Translations under genes and position numbers: made by a program
Notes under the pieces: model-generated
The model's database searches: none
Told to the model about the DNA's origin: nothing
Seen by the model: the letters and a program-made list of their open reading frames with translations, nothing else
In this document: piece after piece, positions 1-12,040 of the stretch
Layout: each line of letters begins with the position of its first letter
Numbering within the stretch: the stretch's first letter is position 1
Assembly: GCA_032622095.1 (NCBI GenBank)
Contig: CP136066.1
Coordinates: 205,800,978-205,864,977, forward strand
From: Siphonodentalium dalli
Taxonomy: Eukaryota; Mollusca; Scaphopoda; Gadilida; Siphonodentaliidae
Direction of reading: 5' to 3'
Length of the DNA stretch: 64,000 nt

Positions 1-548
1 ATATTTCGATAATTCGCTATATTTCACGTATTACGGGATATGGGTTATTGTTATAGGCTATCCTGTACTGATTCCACTCATTACGCTGTAGTGAGGAATG
101 TGTAAATTACCCTGGGCAGGCCATGGCAAAAATTAAGGAATGATCTTTGATGACCGGCGTAATCTAAAAATAGCATACTAAAACTACAAATCAAAAACTA
201 TATTTTTATCAAGGAAATTTGACAAAACACACATTGGCCGTTTCGAATAGATGGACACTTAGAGAAATGAGTAAACATATATTATATCCACAGTTAAACT
301 AACGGGCAAAACTATCTAATTTTGAGCAACCTTGACACTAAGCATCTAAAACATTGGATAAATAATTTTAACTTTCTTCCAATATATTTCTGAATAATAT
401 ATTTTATTATATACTTGCCCATGAATTATAAGGTTTTATCAGTGAGATATAAGTGATATCCCACTAGTGAGTGATATCAGGTTGAAATTTCTGATGTATT
501 GACATTCATTGGGGGCCATAGGCAAGTAACTAAAGTATATAATAAACA
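1..548. other. AT-rich DNA, no gene seen
   Basis: I see no open frame, RNA gene or clear repeat here. The stretch is AT-rich, with stops in all frames. It leads directly into the hairpin element that starts near 549. Confidence 0.6.
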
Positions 549-704
549 GAATATCCACACTTTTTCAGTGGATATGGGTTAAATCTCATTCGTGATGACA
601 AAATATTTGAATTTCCACTCGTGGCTAAAGCCACTCGTGGAAATTCAATGTTTTGTCATCACTCATGAGATATAACCCATATCCACTGAAAATGTGTGGA
701 TGTC
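549..704. mobile_element. Palindromic MITE-like hairpin, copy 1
   Basis: The two halves are inverted copies. The left arm runs from GAATATCCACAC through a segment ending GTGATGACA, and the right arm is its near-complement ending GTGTGGATGTCC. The inner loop contains CCACTCGTGG twice. A second member with the same arm motifs lies at 31661-31785, so this is a dispersed family and not a chance hairpin. It has no coding capacity. The mobilising superfamily is not determined. Confidence 0.7.
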
Positions 705-1035
705 CTCTATACAGTGTATATAATCTTGACAAATTATAAAAAATATAATTAATTTAATCCATTACATAAATCCCAAATATTTCCTTTGTGTTTTCTCAGT
801 TGACAACCGATATTGGCGGGGGAAAGTGACGTCACATTACAATACTCCCGCAGGTACACCACCTCGGCGTAGGTGTAGCGAGCGTAGTCCAGCATATTTA
901 CGCCATATCATTTCAGTCATTGCCTGAGAATTAAGGCAACGCCGGCGCTGAGTTCAGCGTAGCCGATCGTTATGAATGGAATCGCCACCTATATTATGAT
1001 ATTCAATCGAACATCCCGTGCCACGTGTTTAATAG
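705..1035. other. No gene seen
   Basis: Non-coding DNA between a hairpin MITE and a tandem duplication. It includes a moderately GC-rich patch (about 800-960). I found no convincing exon or RNA gene. Confidence 0.5.
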
Positions 1036-1310
1036 TGAAAGTTCAGACGATCACGAATCAATGGTAAGTGGAAAGATTTCCGTCGTAGGTAGTAACCGCT
1101 AATTAGACTGCGCATGCTCACGTCAATATCGCAAGTAAAAACAATCATATCCAGCACTGTTTGATTTTAGTGAACTTTCAGACCACGATTCGATCGTAAG
1201 TGGAAGGATTTCCGTAGTAGGAAGTAACCGATAGTTTGACTGCGCATGCTCACGTCAATATCGCAAGTCAAAAAATAATATCAAGCACTGTTTGATTTTA
1301 GAGTCCAAAT
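1036..1310. repeat. Tandem duplication, about 135-bp unit
   Basis: Two diverged head-to-tail units. Both contain the landmarks GTAAGTGGAA, GACTGCGCATGCTCACGTCA, ATATCGCAAGT and CAGCACTGTTTGATTTTA (AAGCACTG in the second) in the same order and spacing. No function is apparent. Confidence 0.7.
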
Positions 1311-2074
1311 CGTGGCGTAGCATTGGATACCTCCACTTGCGACGTAATCGCACAAACTCCATGCAAGGTTTACCTCCCTTGGTGATTCGACAGGAAGTAT
1401 GACTGGTGCGCTCTGGCAGAGATTGGTAATCGCAGTTGTGTGTACGTAAAAACCGCAAGATCGCAGGGTAGACAATCACATTCTTGGGAACAACCCACAA
1501 TACCATCATGTACGACGACATCGTACTCGTACGAAGAAACTATCCACGATTTTGTCGGGTCCGATTCCTCCACTTTTGAATCGTCGCGAGTGTGGGGTTT
1601 CTGGTTACAAACAACTAATTATATAGAGTTACGCTTCTTAAATTTGTGAACTTGAAACTCGAGTCAGCATTACTAAAATTCTGGTTGATTATCTTTGAGG
1701 GAAAAAACCTGAATGGGAACAGAAAATCATAGCCTATACGTAAATTTGACGATCATTTTTGTTTAGATGGTCGGGAAGAGTCTGGTGGGGTCCCGAAGTT
1801 ATGGAAGGTTTTTTTGGTATTTTTATGATGCTGATTTGTGTACAGTAAATTGGGTAGTTGTGGAAATACATCGTATAAAAAAACAATACCGAAAAGGGCG
1901 CGTTTGTTGGTATATCGGATGACATTCTAATATAAAATTGACCACTTCAAGTGCAACATGCAGTCGCAGACGACAGTATCCCCCGCCGAATTGTGCAGTT
2001 GGGGAAGTGCATTCTCAATAATGTTTGCGTTCTCAGTATGTGTTAAACAAGAGGTGGATTTTGTCAAAAAGCCT
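1311..2074. other. Non-coding, with a short motif shared with 58.95 kb
   Basis: No convincing gene. The segment near 1388-1425 (AGGAAGTATGACTGGTGCGC then TCTGGCAGAG) is nearly repeated at about 58964-58996, which suggests remnants of the same short interspersed element. Open frames up to 88 codons overlap each other on both strands and look random. Confidence 0.4.
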
Positions 2075-2530
2075 GGCTTGCGAACTCATTTTAGGTACTG
2101 ACATCTGTGGAAATTAGCCATGTGACGTCGTCCATTTGCACCAAAAATAATAAACAAAGTCCAATAACTCTGCTGAAAATATCCGGCCGGACCTGGTTTG
2201 CGAACTCGTTCTAGATACTGGTCATGTGAACTCATATATCAAAAATCTTTGAAATCCGTTGAGATTTGTGGAAATGAGCCATGTGACGTCGTCTATTTGC
2301 TATTTGGTTAATTCGGCAAAAATAATAATCAAGGTCCAATAACTCCGGTAAAAATATCCGACCTTGTGAAATCATTCTAGGTGATGGTCAGGTGAACTCA
2401 TACACCAAAAATCCTTGAAATCCGTTGACATTTGTTCAAGTTATGACTCTTACAAATTCGGCCGGACGGATGGACAGACGGGCGGACCGACGTGAGTATA
2501 CTTGTGAGGTGCGATCTTTTGTTTGATTGA
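2075..2530 (+). repeat. Diverged tandem repeat, 2-3 units
   Basis: Recurring landmarks include TTGCGAACTC, TTCTAG(G/A)T(A/G)CTGG, GTGAACTCATA, CAAAAATC(C/T)TTGAAATCC and GCCATGTGACGTCGTC. They appear two or three times at about 120-165-bp spacing. The block ends in a GGACGGATGGACAGACGG-type short repeat. Similar organisation appears at 11285-11650. Confidence 0.6.
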
Positions 2531-3106
2531 CTTGTGGGTTGCAACCCACAAGTGACTTACGGCAAATCCAATTTTAAAGAGCGGTGGGAACTAGTTATAA
2601 CACTGTCGCCTATTAATGAAAGTGTCAATGGCACTGTAGCTCAATTTGGAAAGGGAATAAAATTAATGTGTTACAGTCAATTGAGCGATTAGGAATGCGG
2701 AAAGTTGAAATGTCTAAGTAATACTAGATTATCAACATGAAGAGATATATATATATATATAAGTAAAATCCAAGATGGTTGCTGGCGGCTATGTTTTCCA
2801 ATAAAATTCAAAAACATTTGATAGCTTCCATCTAGTAAGATCAATATCAAGAGACTTCCGGTTATGACTTGACAACGGTTAGACGATATTTGAATACCTC
2901 TGGAAAAAAACTAAATTTTCAAAGATAGAAAAAGGGATCGACATCAAAAACTGAATGGAAGTGTGTCGCAGATTATCAGGAAACTCTAGCACGTTCTTTT
3001 AAAGCATAAAAATTATGTATTAATAACATTTTTGAGGCTTTATTCGCGGACAGCACCAATCACCCAACGGACGCCATCTTGAATTCAGGAAAACATACTT
3101 GTACCA
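2531..3106. other. Non-coding; LINE 5' flank
   Basis: Contains a short TA run near 2746-2761. A fragment at about 2763-2805 (AAAATCCAAGATGG and following) matches the tandem repeat family at 28.9-30.2 kb. The DNA just upstream of 3107 may be 5' UTR of the LINE that follows, but the 5' end cannot be fixed. Confidence 0.4.
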
Positions 3107-4071
3107 ATGCCTAAACGGACAAGGAAAAACAAGAAATCTGATACAAATAATGAAGATTCGAACAATAGTAAGTCAAACTCTACTTTAGAAAGTGACGACA
3201 GTTTTAATCCCGAACCGAAAAAGCAGCTTACTATGGAGGAATTCGTGCACAAATCAGGCATCCCTTCTTCGCCAATTGTGACTGACTTTAATAAACAAAT
3301 AAACACTCTGATTGCTCGAGTAGATCTCCTTGCAGAAACTTCAACAAAAAACCATACTGAATATTCCAAAGAACAACAGAGTCAAATAACAAATTTTGGG
3401 CAAATCGTGAGCAAATTTAAGGAAGAGATCATGCAAGCCTTCACTGAAAAATTTCTTCATTAGAGGGGAAAATTAAACAATTAGAGATTGAAAATGAAAA
3501 GCGTGGAAAATTATTCAAAACTCGAGAGGAGGCTATGGTAGCTGAAACAAAGGAACTAGAATATAAACTAAACGACCTTGAACAACAGGGCCGAAAGGAT
3601 AGTATTCGGATATTCGGAATTCAGGAGGTAGACGGTAAGGAATCGGCCAAAGATTGCAGAGTTAAGACCCTTAACCTGTTCAAAACCCGCCTTAAAATTG
3701 ACCTGGAACCATGGGAAATCGACATGTGTCACAGAATAGGCAAGAAGAGGTTAAATGAGGACAATATAACAGACATTCAACAAAACGCCAATCAACAGCC
3801 TAAAGTAAAAACCCGTGCCATAATTGTTAAATTTACTAACAGGTTCACCAAGTATGACATTATCGACGCCCGAAGCCAGCTGAAACGCTCAGGAATATCA
3901 ATTGTGGAGGACGCAACACAACTGAACGCTCACCTGTTGGCAAAGGCATATAAGGCAAATCGTGTTCAAAACTCATGGCTAACTAATGGCAAACTGTATG
4001 CTAAACTAACAAATGGAAACATTGAGAAATTCCGAACGGAAGAAGAACTCAACACCCTAATTGGTGTCTGA
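3107..4071 (+). pseudogene. LINE-1-like ORF1 (nucleic-acid-binding protein), frameshifted
   Basis: This is the first ORF of a Tx1/L1-type retrotransposon, whose product binds element RNA as a chaperone. It starts at MPKRTRKNKKSD, a lysine-rich N-terminus. A coiled-coil-like region follows (repeated E/K/L around QLEIENEKRGK), then EQQGRKDSIRIFGIQE, the entry to the RRM-like domain. After that come EIDMCHRIG and the C-terminal domain with AIIVKFTNR. A frameshift near 3450 splits the frame: the first part ends at a stop at 3461-3463, and the remainder reads through to 4071. Apart from that it is open, so it decayed fairly recently. About 320 codons is normal for such an ORF1. ORF2 of the same element probably starts at 6079, although the roughly 2-kb gap is unusually long. 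Confidence 0.8.
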
Positions 4072-4393
4072 TCCATATGAAAGTTTGCAATTGACTGAGG
4101 ACACGATAAGTCCCTAACATGTAATTTTTGTGTGCTTGTTTTTTTGTTTTTGTTCTTACTTTTTGAATTGTATTGCTGTTATTTATTACACTCCTGTGCG
4201 CGATTTCCTTTGAAAACGCTGTTAATTAAAAATGGTAATGTCACTAGTGAATTATGTCATTTTCCGTGACGTCATTGACGTTACGTCGCTTACTGATCTA
4301 GACTGAATTTTCGATGGTTGATCTTTCTCCACATCGGGACATTCATGCATTAATTATGTGTGTTTTAATCATATTTGGCGAACCAAATTGATG
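4072..4393. other. Inter-ORF region of LINE 1
   Basis: Sequence following the ORF1 stop, T-rich around 4136-4190, with no open frame. It may be part inter-ORF spacer and part later insertion. Confidence 0.4.
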
Positions 4394-4582
4394 CAGAAGT
4401 GTAATAAATAGAGTAATCAATTAGTTCCGAAAATTACGTTCAATAATTCACTCGAGGCGAGAGACGTTTGGGTAAGAAACTCGTGCGCTAACGCGCACTC
4501 ATTTCTTACCAACGTCTCTCGCCTCTCGTGAATTATTTAACGTAATTATTGGAACCAATTGATTACTCTCTATATCACTTCT
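4394..4582. mobile_element. Palindromic MITE
   Basis: Inverted arms run from CAGAAGTG on the left to CACTTCTG on the right. The inner arm sequence GGCGAGAGACGTT is mirrored as AACGTCTCTCGCC, around a short loop near 4479-4489. The arms are about 85 bp and imperfect. It lies between ORF1 and ORF2 of the LINE and so helps explain the long spacer. No coding capacity. Confidence 0.75.
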
Positions 4583-6078
4583 GATAACCGACTACCCAAT
4601 TATGCATAAAACCACATAATAGCAGGTAAAAGGTCAACAATTTGCTAGAAACTCAAATACTAACTTTCACCTCAACAAAATTATGTCCTCTTCTCAGTAA
4701 ATATAGAAAGTCTCAAACAGATAAATATGTCCATAAACTATTTGTTTGGTTATAATGCTCGCTTTTCACTGTCACATGTTGATCGTTGAAACCCTAAAAC
4801 ACCTGATGTCGTCACGCCCAGGAGATGGTGACTTAAAATACTGTTATATTATATTCAGCTTACCTCCCACACACGTTGAACAGATGGAAGCACACACGAA
4901 GGTAATCCTGTGTCCCAATTTGATATCTTAGAAATTTATTTACACGTTTTTGTTAATCCTTTACCATCTTTCAAAATGAATATTAATCCGACATATCCAA
5001 AGAACTGTAATCACATTACATTCGACCGAATTGTAAATAAATTTAAACATTGAGATAGAGAAATTGTTACCACAAATACACGAAGTTAGAAGCAAACTGG
5101 AAAACACTCGCGTGTAGAAATATAGGCCAAGTCTTTGTCGACTCTCCAATCAGCTCCGACCTAGATAGGCCAATCAACTGACAACTAATAGCATGCATAA
5201 CACCTGCCAATCTACATCGGAATGCGCGGAATATCGATCGATTTACACAGTCCCAAAATAAATTATATATTTTATATTTTAGCAGGGATGACTGTGACAC
5301 TGCACCCCCTTTTTAAAATTAACTTCTATATTCGTTAGCCATTTACATTCAGACAATATACCATAGAATGATATTGCTTTCAAATTGTCTAAGATATTCA
5401 AATTATCAATAGTTTGTGCTATGATTTATTTTGTCGTCACACCCATATGCGCAATATATTTAATATATAATTGTATAACATATATATATATATATATAAG
5501 CTCATGAACATCTCACCAATACATTTCACTCTATACTTATATTTTACAGTTAGATATTCGCTTATTCCATTTTGCTAAAAATTTCAAAATTGTTTGTAAA
5601 ATGTAAATTCACAAATACCTCCCGACAAGTAGTTTAATCTCGCAACGATACCTTGACCCAGAATTATTATTTTAAGCGTTTGAGATATTAGAACCTGACT
5701 ATAATATGATTAGTTTTTTTTCATTTACTTCCTACATTCATAGTATGTCACACTCACTGATAAGCAATGATAACGGACACATATATATGGACATTGCAAT
5801 GTGACAAATGTTTACAATACCAGCCGCTGTTGGGTGGTTGGTGCTGCCCTGCGAGGCAACCGTCAGCCGGAATGCATGTATCTTTGTTGTACTTTTTGTT
5901 CATCTTTTCTTTCACTGTATTTTCTGTTCCTGTCTTCTCTATAGTGTGAATGTTGACGAATGCAGTATGTATACCACTTGCTTTGAAACCAAATTTCCAG
6001 TATTTCTTCATCATATAATGAGTAACGTATCAGTATATTCTTCTTGTTCGGCAGCTAGGGCGTCCGCATATCCTATCG
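4583..6078. other. Non-coding insertion-rich spacer, TA microsatellite at about 5480-5498
   Basis: No supported gene. It contains a (TA)n run and many short random frames. Around 5925-5960 a pyrimidine tract ending in TAG precedes a short EGF-like-looking peptide (VDECS), but one short motif does not support an exon. The segment separates the two ORFs of the LINE and probably includes further insertions that I could not delimit. Confidence 0.4.
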
Positions 6079-8925
6079 ATGAGTAATATTAAAGTGTTGT
6101 CTCTGAACTGCCGTGGACTTAACCAAACCGAGAAACGCCGCGACGTCTTTAATCACATTCGTAACCTTGGTGGATCGATATATTGTTTGCAAGACACACA
6201 CTTCACAAAACACATGGAAAGATGCATTGAAGCAGAATGGGGATTTAAAGCGATAATGGCATCATACACTTCCCAGGCTAGGGGTGTAGCTATTTTATTT
6301 AAAAACAACTTCGAATATATTATTCACGAAACACATAGAGATACCAATGGGAATTTTATTATACTAGATATAACTATAGAAAATATTCGTTTAAGTTTGG
6401 TGAACTTGTATGGACCAAATGAAGATAATCGAGCCTTTTACGCAAACTTGAAAAAAATAATTACCCAGATTGGGAACACGCAAATAATCATGTGCGGAGA
6501 CTGGAACCTTGTTGGGAATCAAGACCTAGATACTTATAACTACAAGCATACAAATAATCCCAATGCCAAAAATGCAGTTGGTGACCTTGCAGGCAGCCTT
6601 GAGCTAGTTGATGCATGGAGACTATTTAACAAACAGGAAAGACGTTACACGTGGAGAAGGAAATCCCCAATTAAAATGGCGAGGCTAGATTACTTTTTAA
6701 TTTCTGAGGACCTCCTTAACCTAATGGAAGGAATGGCAATTTTACCTGGGTACAAATCAGACCATTCTATTATTTCACTCCAATTAAAACTCAGTAATAT
6801 CAAGTCTGGTCCGGGTTTCTGGAAATTTAATAACTCTCTTCTGTACTGTAGAGAATATGTTGATTTAGTAAAAGGAATTATAACTGAAAATAAAATGAGA
6901 TACTCACACTCCTCTTATGAGACTGTAAATGAAAGTAAAACAAAATGCTCCATTAGCAAACGTCTATTCCTCGACGCAGTGCTGCTTGATATCAGAGGCG
7001 CCACTATACGCTTTTCAGCAAACCGCAAACGAGAACGAACGAAAATTGAGAAAAATCTAACATCCAAAAAAGCGAACATTATTTTAGACCTAGGGAAACC
7101 ATCGCATACATCCGAAGAAAAACAACAAAAAATGAATGACTTAGAAAAAGTAGAAGTTGAAATCGAAAAAATGCAAAAAGAAACAATCCGCGGATCCATG
7201 GTTAGATCTCGCTCAAAATGGATAGAGGATGGTGAAAAACCAACAAAATACTTTCTTAATCTAGAAAAACGTAATTATATTTCAAAAACTCTTACTTGTT
7301 TGACCTCCGCAAATGGTAGTCCTATCACAAAACAAGCCGATATCATGAAAGAAGCAAGAAACTTTTACCTTAATTTATACTCTAGTAGGTCTATGGATGA
7401 TCGTGACATACATTCCGTCCTTAACAATGGGTCATTTCCCAACCTAAGCACTATGCAAGCAACAAGTATTGAAGGGCCATTAACCCTACAAGAATTAACA
7501 GACGCCCTGAGGAAAACCAAAAATAATAAAAGCCCAGGGCCTTCATGATACACATGTGAATTTTATAAATTCTTTTGGTCTGACTTTGGCCCCCTTTTAA
7601 CAGAGTCGCTAAATGAATCATTTTCAACGGGAGAACTGTCAATCACACAAAAGCAAGGAATTATAATAATGATCCTTAAAAAGGACAGAAATAGGCAGAT
7701 GTTAAAAAACTGGCGTCCTATTACCCTTTTGAATACATCTTACAAACTAGCCTCGTCATGTATAGCGGACAGACTAAAACGTGTACTCCCATCGATAATC
7801 AACCCTGATCAAACCGGGTTTTTATCGGGTAGATATATAGGTGACAACACCCGACTAATATACGACATAATTCACAGGACAAAACAAAAAATAAATCTGG
7901 CCTACTACTTCTTATCGATTTTGAAAAAGCATTTGACACTGTTTCATGGTCATTTATAAGAAAATGTCTTGACCTTTTTAATTTCGGAGATTCTGTAAAG
8001 AAATGGCTATCAATTTTGTATGAGAATGCCAGCTCATCTATTCTGATTAATGGTCATATTTCTCAGAGCTTCATGCTAGGTAGAGGCTGCCGCCAGGGTG
8101 ACCCAATATCACCGTATATCTTTCTCCTCTGTGCTGAAGTTTTGGCGCTGATGATACGCCAAAACAATACAATTAAAGGGATATTCCTCGGTGGTTCAGA
8201 GTACAAAATAACACAATATGCGGACGACACGACGCTCATTCTTGATGGTTCTGAAAATAGTCTACGCGAATCATACTTAACACTGGACGAATTTGCTCGG
8301 GTATCGGGTCTGCGCATAAATCCTGAAAAGTGTCAAGCATCATGGATAGGGATAGGGTCACATACTAAAATAAGACAAGTTCTTAAGGAATTAAACCTGT
8401 CTACTGTAAACACTTTTAATTTGCTAGGGATACATTTCGACACTAATTTAACAAACATGAATATAAACTACAATTATAAACTCGAAGATATAGAAAAGAT
8501 CAAAAATATTTGGAAACACAGACTCCTGACCCCGTTAGGTAGAATAACAGTTGTCAAATCCCTTATCTTACCAAAATTGACACACCTATTTATAACCCTC
8601 CCAAGCCCAGATACAGCATTTGTGAAGACCATAAATACCATTCTATATCATTTCATCTGGAATTCCAAACGCGATAGAATAAAAAGAAAACAATTATGTG
8701 CCGAATATATGTACGGAGGTTTGAAGTTGATTAATGTTGAAAACTTTGATAGCGTCATAACGTACAGGAAACCATTTCTCACATTTTCTGGGATTGTCCC
8801 CACGTCCAAACCTTTATGACAGAAATTAAAACATGGGCAAGAAACAACCAATTTCCCATTGATCTAACAAAAACGAATATCATTATTGGCATAGATCATG
8901 AATACAAAAATTCAAAAAGTAATCT
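6079..8925 (+). pseudogene. LINE ORF2 (endonuclease-reverse transcriptase), Tx1/L1-like, broken
   Basis: This is the retrotransposition enzyme. The N-terminal APE-type endonuclease shows LSLNCRGLNQ near residue 6, then LQDTHF, LVNLYGPNEDN, MCGDWNLV and ARLDYFLIS, ending with GYKSDHSII. A linker follows, then the reverse transcriptase: SPGP near 7535, NWRPITLLN, DQTGFLSGRYIGDN, DFEKAFD in a shifted frame near 7918, GCRQGDPISPY and the catalytic QYADDTT at about 8216. Damage: an in-frame TGA at 7546-7548, a frameshift near 7905, and a further frame change plus apparent internal deletion near 8760. There a His/Cys tail (HIFWDCPH) resumes in another frame, far too soon after the polymerase. The C-terminus and 3' UTR are missing. 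The second LINE probably inserted at about 8925. Confidence 0.88.
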
Positions 8926-9102
8926 GTTTCCGGTCATGCGCAGCGACCGACAGGGAGGACTGAGAAATCGCTCCGAAAATATTTCAGAGAAATTCATCAT
9001 CCACTTCAATCTAATAGTTTAAAACATTCAATTTATATCAATCTATGTTCTATCGAAGTTTGTATGTGATATTTGTGAGAACCCGGTTATAATTTTCCTG
9101 AG
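8926..9102 (+). other. Probable 5' end and leader of the second LINE
   Basis: Homology to LINE 1 stops around 8925. A more GC-rich stretch begins with CCGGTCATGCGCAGCGACCG and leads to an ATG at 9103. Many full-length LINEs begin with a CpG-containing internal promoter, so this is a reasonable 5' end, but the boundary is inferred only from where coding similarity stops. Confidence 0.35.
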
Positions 9103-9627
9103 ATGGCCGAAGAAATCGACAGACAAAAACGGAAAGCTAGTCAGGAGTTGACAAGTCCACCACCGGCCAAAGAAATCGCCATTGACAATACAGAGACGAC
9201 AGACTCCACAACTATCGGTGAGACCGTTTCAATCTTATCCCAAACCCATGCAATATTGGACGGACCAACTATGTCAAGCGAAAGTCTGCCTTTTCTGCCT
9301 AAATTTGATGCACCTCAGTGTGGACTCAATCCGATAAATATTCATAATAACTTTCGCCCACCGTGATTTTCCCGCCCCGCTGAAGTCGATCCAAATTTAA
9401 CCACAAAGCAGCTGGAAGGGAGTGGCAAATCTGATTATATTATACATTTACTGCAGTACATGAACCAACGCTTAGATACCCTAGATGAGGTGAAACAAGA
9501 TGTTCAGAGCTTTGGTGAGAGACTCAAAAACGTCCAAGCGTATGTTGGAAATATGACCCTAGAAATGAATGATGTTAAAACCCAAAGTGTAAACTGTTCG
9601 CGTGCCTTGGACTGCATGAGTGAGGCC
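9103..9627 (+). pseudogene. Second LINE ORF1, 5' part (interrupted)
   Basis: The open frame starts MAEEIDRQKRKASQEL, and has an in-frame TGA at 9364-9366. It resumes in the same frame with MNQRLDTLDEVKQDV, a heptad-rich stretch typical of the coiled coil of an ORF1 protein. At 9628 it runs into the TIR of an inserted element. The C-terminal half of the same protein picks up on the other side at 12449. Joining the flanks without the insertion changes frame by two, so an additional small indel must exist. The first stop may be an old nonsense mutation. Confidence 0.65.
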
Positions 9628-10104
9628 CGTTCCAAACGACGGATTTTTGTCGACTCGAATCTAATACCAGACCCACAATTGTATTAAATGCGTCAAAAAT
9701 GCGACGTTTGAAACAATTAGATCCGTGTCAGACGCATCACAGACGAATCTCCGTCCAATTCAGACGAATCTTCGTCGGTGATGCGTCTGAAATCCGTCTT
9801 GGTTTCAAACGACGGATTTTTGACGACTCGAATCTAATACATGTGACGAGAAGGGCCGAAAGTTGCCGAAGAACGAATGCAAATGATATGATAATGATAT
9901 GATAATGGTATAATAATGAGGGGGCTCCCCTTATCTGAGGAAATACCCACATGACGTCATTTGTCGCACGCTCTCTTTGTCATAAAGAAAGATATATCTA
10001 TAAGCATAGCTTAGGTAACATTGTGCAAATTGTAATTATTTTGGTAGTTTGATTCCTCAACGAACATGGCATGTCACTGACTCACATCTTATAATGGATA
10101 TAGT

Positions 10105-10495
10105 ATCAATGTTTTAGAATAATCCATATATACCGGTATAAGGGGTAGGGGTTGTAGCAACTGATTTATAATAATTCATATAAACCGATATTCCTTATTG
10201 TAAGGAATAGGGGTGGTAGTCTCTGATGTATAATAATTAATATATTTACCGGTATTACTTATTATAAGGGGCAGAGGTGGTACTTCTGATTTATAATAAT
10301 TCATATATACCGATATTACTTATTATGAGGGGTAAAGGGGTGGTAACCTCTTATTTATAATAATTCATATATTCAGGTATTACTTGTTATAAGGGGCAGA
10401 GTGGTAGCCTATGATTTATAATAATTTATATATACCGGTATTCCTTATTATAAGGGGTAGGGGTGGTAGCCTCAGATTAATAATAATTCATAACG
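10105..10495 (+). repeat. Minisatellite, unit about 60-65 bp (first block)
   Basis: Repeated units carry TATACCGGTATT, CTTATTATAAGGGG, TAGGGGTGGTAGCC and TGATTTATAATAATTCATA. About six imperfect copies run until the array is broken near 10490. The same array resumes at 11712. Confidence 0.8.
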
Positions 10496-11711
10496 AGAGG
10501 CCGATCACGATCGGCAGATGTTAACCCATCCCTTGGCGATAAAAATTTAATATGATCGGATAAATGAGAGTTTTGGTGTTCAATTATAGAGTATACTGTT
10601 ATGTACTATTATAGACAAATGTACATAACACAAATTATTGGAATTTATGGGTCACTGGCATTTATATAAGAGAATGCACTGGTACAGAATCTGTAATGCT
10701 AAACCGCCACAGCCAGCAAGCCCATGGGTTAAATGTGTAGGTGTGACCTGGACATGGAATACTTGGGTTAAGAGAGTCCAATTTAAGTTTACAATAATAA
10801 TGTGTCCTAGTATACAGATAAGCAACCTCACCACTGACCCATTAATATCAATTATATAGCAGCACAGATGTCCATGTCTACTGTTAATAGCATGTGATGT
10901 TTATTGTTGAATCTTTATTTTAAATTAGATGCCATAGCCTTATGTATCAGATTATTTGCACATTGGCATAAGTCCAAAGGCAATTGGTGAATTGGATTTA
11001 ATGTTGCTCCAAACAGATTTACCAGTACATAACACAAGATTTTGGACCGATTTAATCAAATTTGGTGTGGTGATTCGGGGTACCCTTGGCAGAGTTATAA
11101 TGGTGTTAGTTTTTCAATTTTTTTTAACGTATTTAAAAAAATTAAAGGGACACATTGGAAATCTTTTTATCATAATCATCAATATCTAAATGAAAACAAA
11201 TGACAATGTCAATGACATTTTTTTTATTATTATTATAAAAGTTAAAAATAAATTAAAAAAAAAATAAATTCAATTTTTCAATTTTTTTTCGAAAAAGGGT
11301 CATAACTCCTTTAAAATTAATCGGATCAAACCCATATTCGAACTCGATCTGTATTTTGGGCCGAGAAACTCACATACCAAATTTGGTTCCGATCAGATAA
11401 AAAATGTTTGAGTTATGGCAGAATGCGTGAATTCTAAGTCGAAAAAGGGCCATAACTCTGTACAAAAAAGTTGGATCAAACCCATATTCGAACTCGATCT
11501 GTATTTTGGGCTGAAAACCCCATATACAAAATTTGGTTTTGATCAGGTAAAAAATGTTTGAGTTATCGCATTACACGTAAAGTGTCTACGGACGGACGGA
11601 CAGACGGACGGACAGACGGACGGACAGACGGACGGACGGACGGACGAACGACGAGTGGTCAATCCGGACAACGACACTATGTTTACCATACATGGTATGG
11701 GTAAACATAAA
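10496..11711. mobile_element. Nested insertion inside the minisatellite
   Basis: This 1.2-kb block interrupts an otherwise continuous array, so it probably inserted later. It has no coding capacity that I trust. Its 3' part (11285-11580) is a roughly 150-bp duplicated sequence with GGGCCATAACTC, CCCATATTCGAACTCGATCT and GATCAG(A/G)TAAAAAATGTTT, followed by a GGACGGACAGAC microsatellite (11586-11645). No clear TIR or target duplication was found, and the element type is unknown. Confidence 0.5.
11586..11650 (+). repeat. (GGACGGACAGAC)n microsatellite
   Basis: Short tandem repeat of GGACGGAC and GGACAGAC tetramers and octamers, directly seen. It follows a duplicated GGGCCATAACTC-containing sequence, an organisation similar to the end of the repeat at 2.5 kb. 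Confidence 0.9.
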
Positions 11712-12040
11712 AACCGGTATTACTTAGTATGAGGGGTAGGGATGGTAGCCTATGATTTATAATAATTCATAGATACCGGTATTCCTTATTATAAAGGATA
11801 TATAGGTGGTAGCCTATGATTTATAATTTATAATTAATATATTCCGGTATTCCTCATTATAAGGGGTAGGGGTGGTACCACTGATCTTATTTATAATAAT
11901 TCATATATACCGGTATTACTTATTATGAGGGGTATAGGGGTGGTAACATCTTATTTATAATAATTCATATATTCCGGTATTCCTTATTATAAGGGTAGGG
12001 GTGGTAGTCTCTGATTTATAATAATTCTTGTATACCTGTA
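11712..12040 (+). repeat. Minisatellite, second block of the same array
   Basis: Same unit as 10105-10495 (ACCGGTATT, AGGGGTAGGG, GGTAGCC, TTATAATAATTCATA), about five copies. It is followed by AT-rich, TATA-laden DNA up to the right end of the host transposon. Confidence 0.8.

Noticed and set aside
1388..1425. tRNA gene or tRNA-derived SINE
   Set aside because: CTGGCAGAG hints at an A box, but no B box, cloverleaf or tail could be found here or at 58.96 kb.
5925..6030. Exon with an EGF-like VDECS motif after a pyrimidine tract and TAG
   Set aside because: Only one short motif. The following residues lack the cysteine pattern, and it sits inside a LINE spacer.
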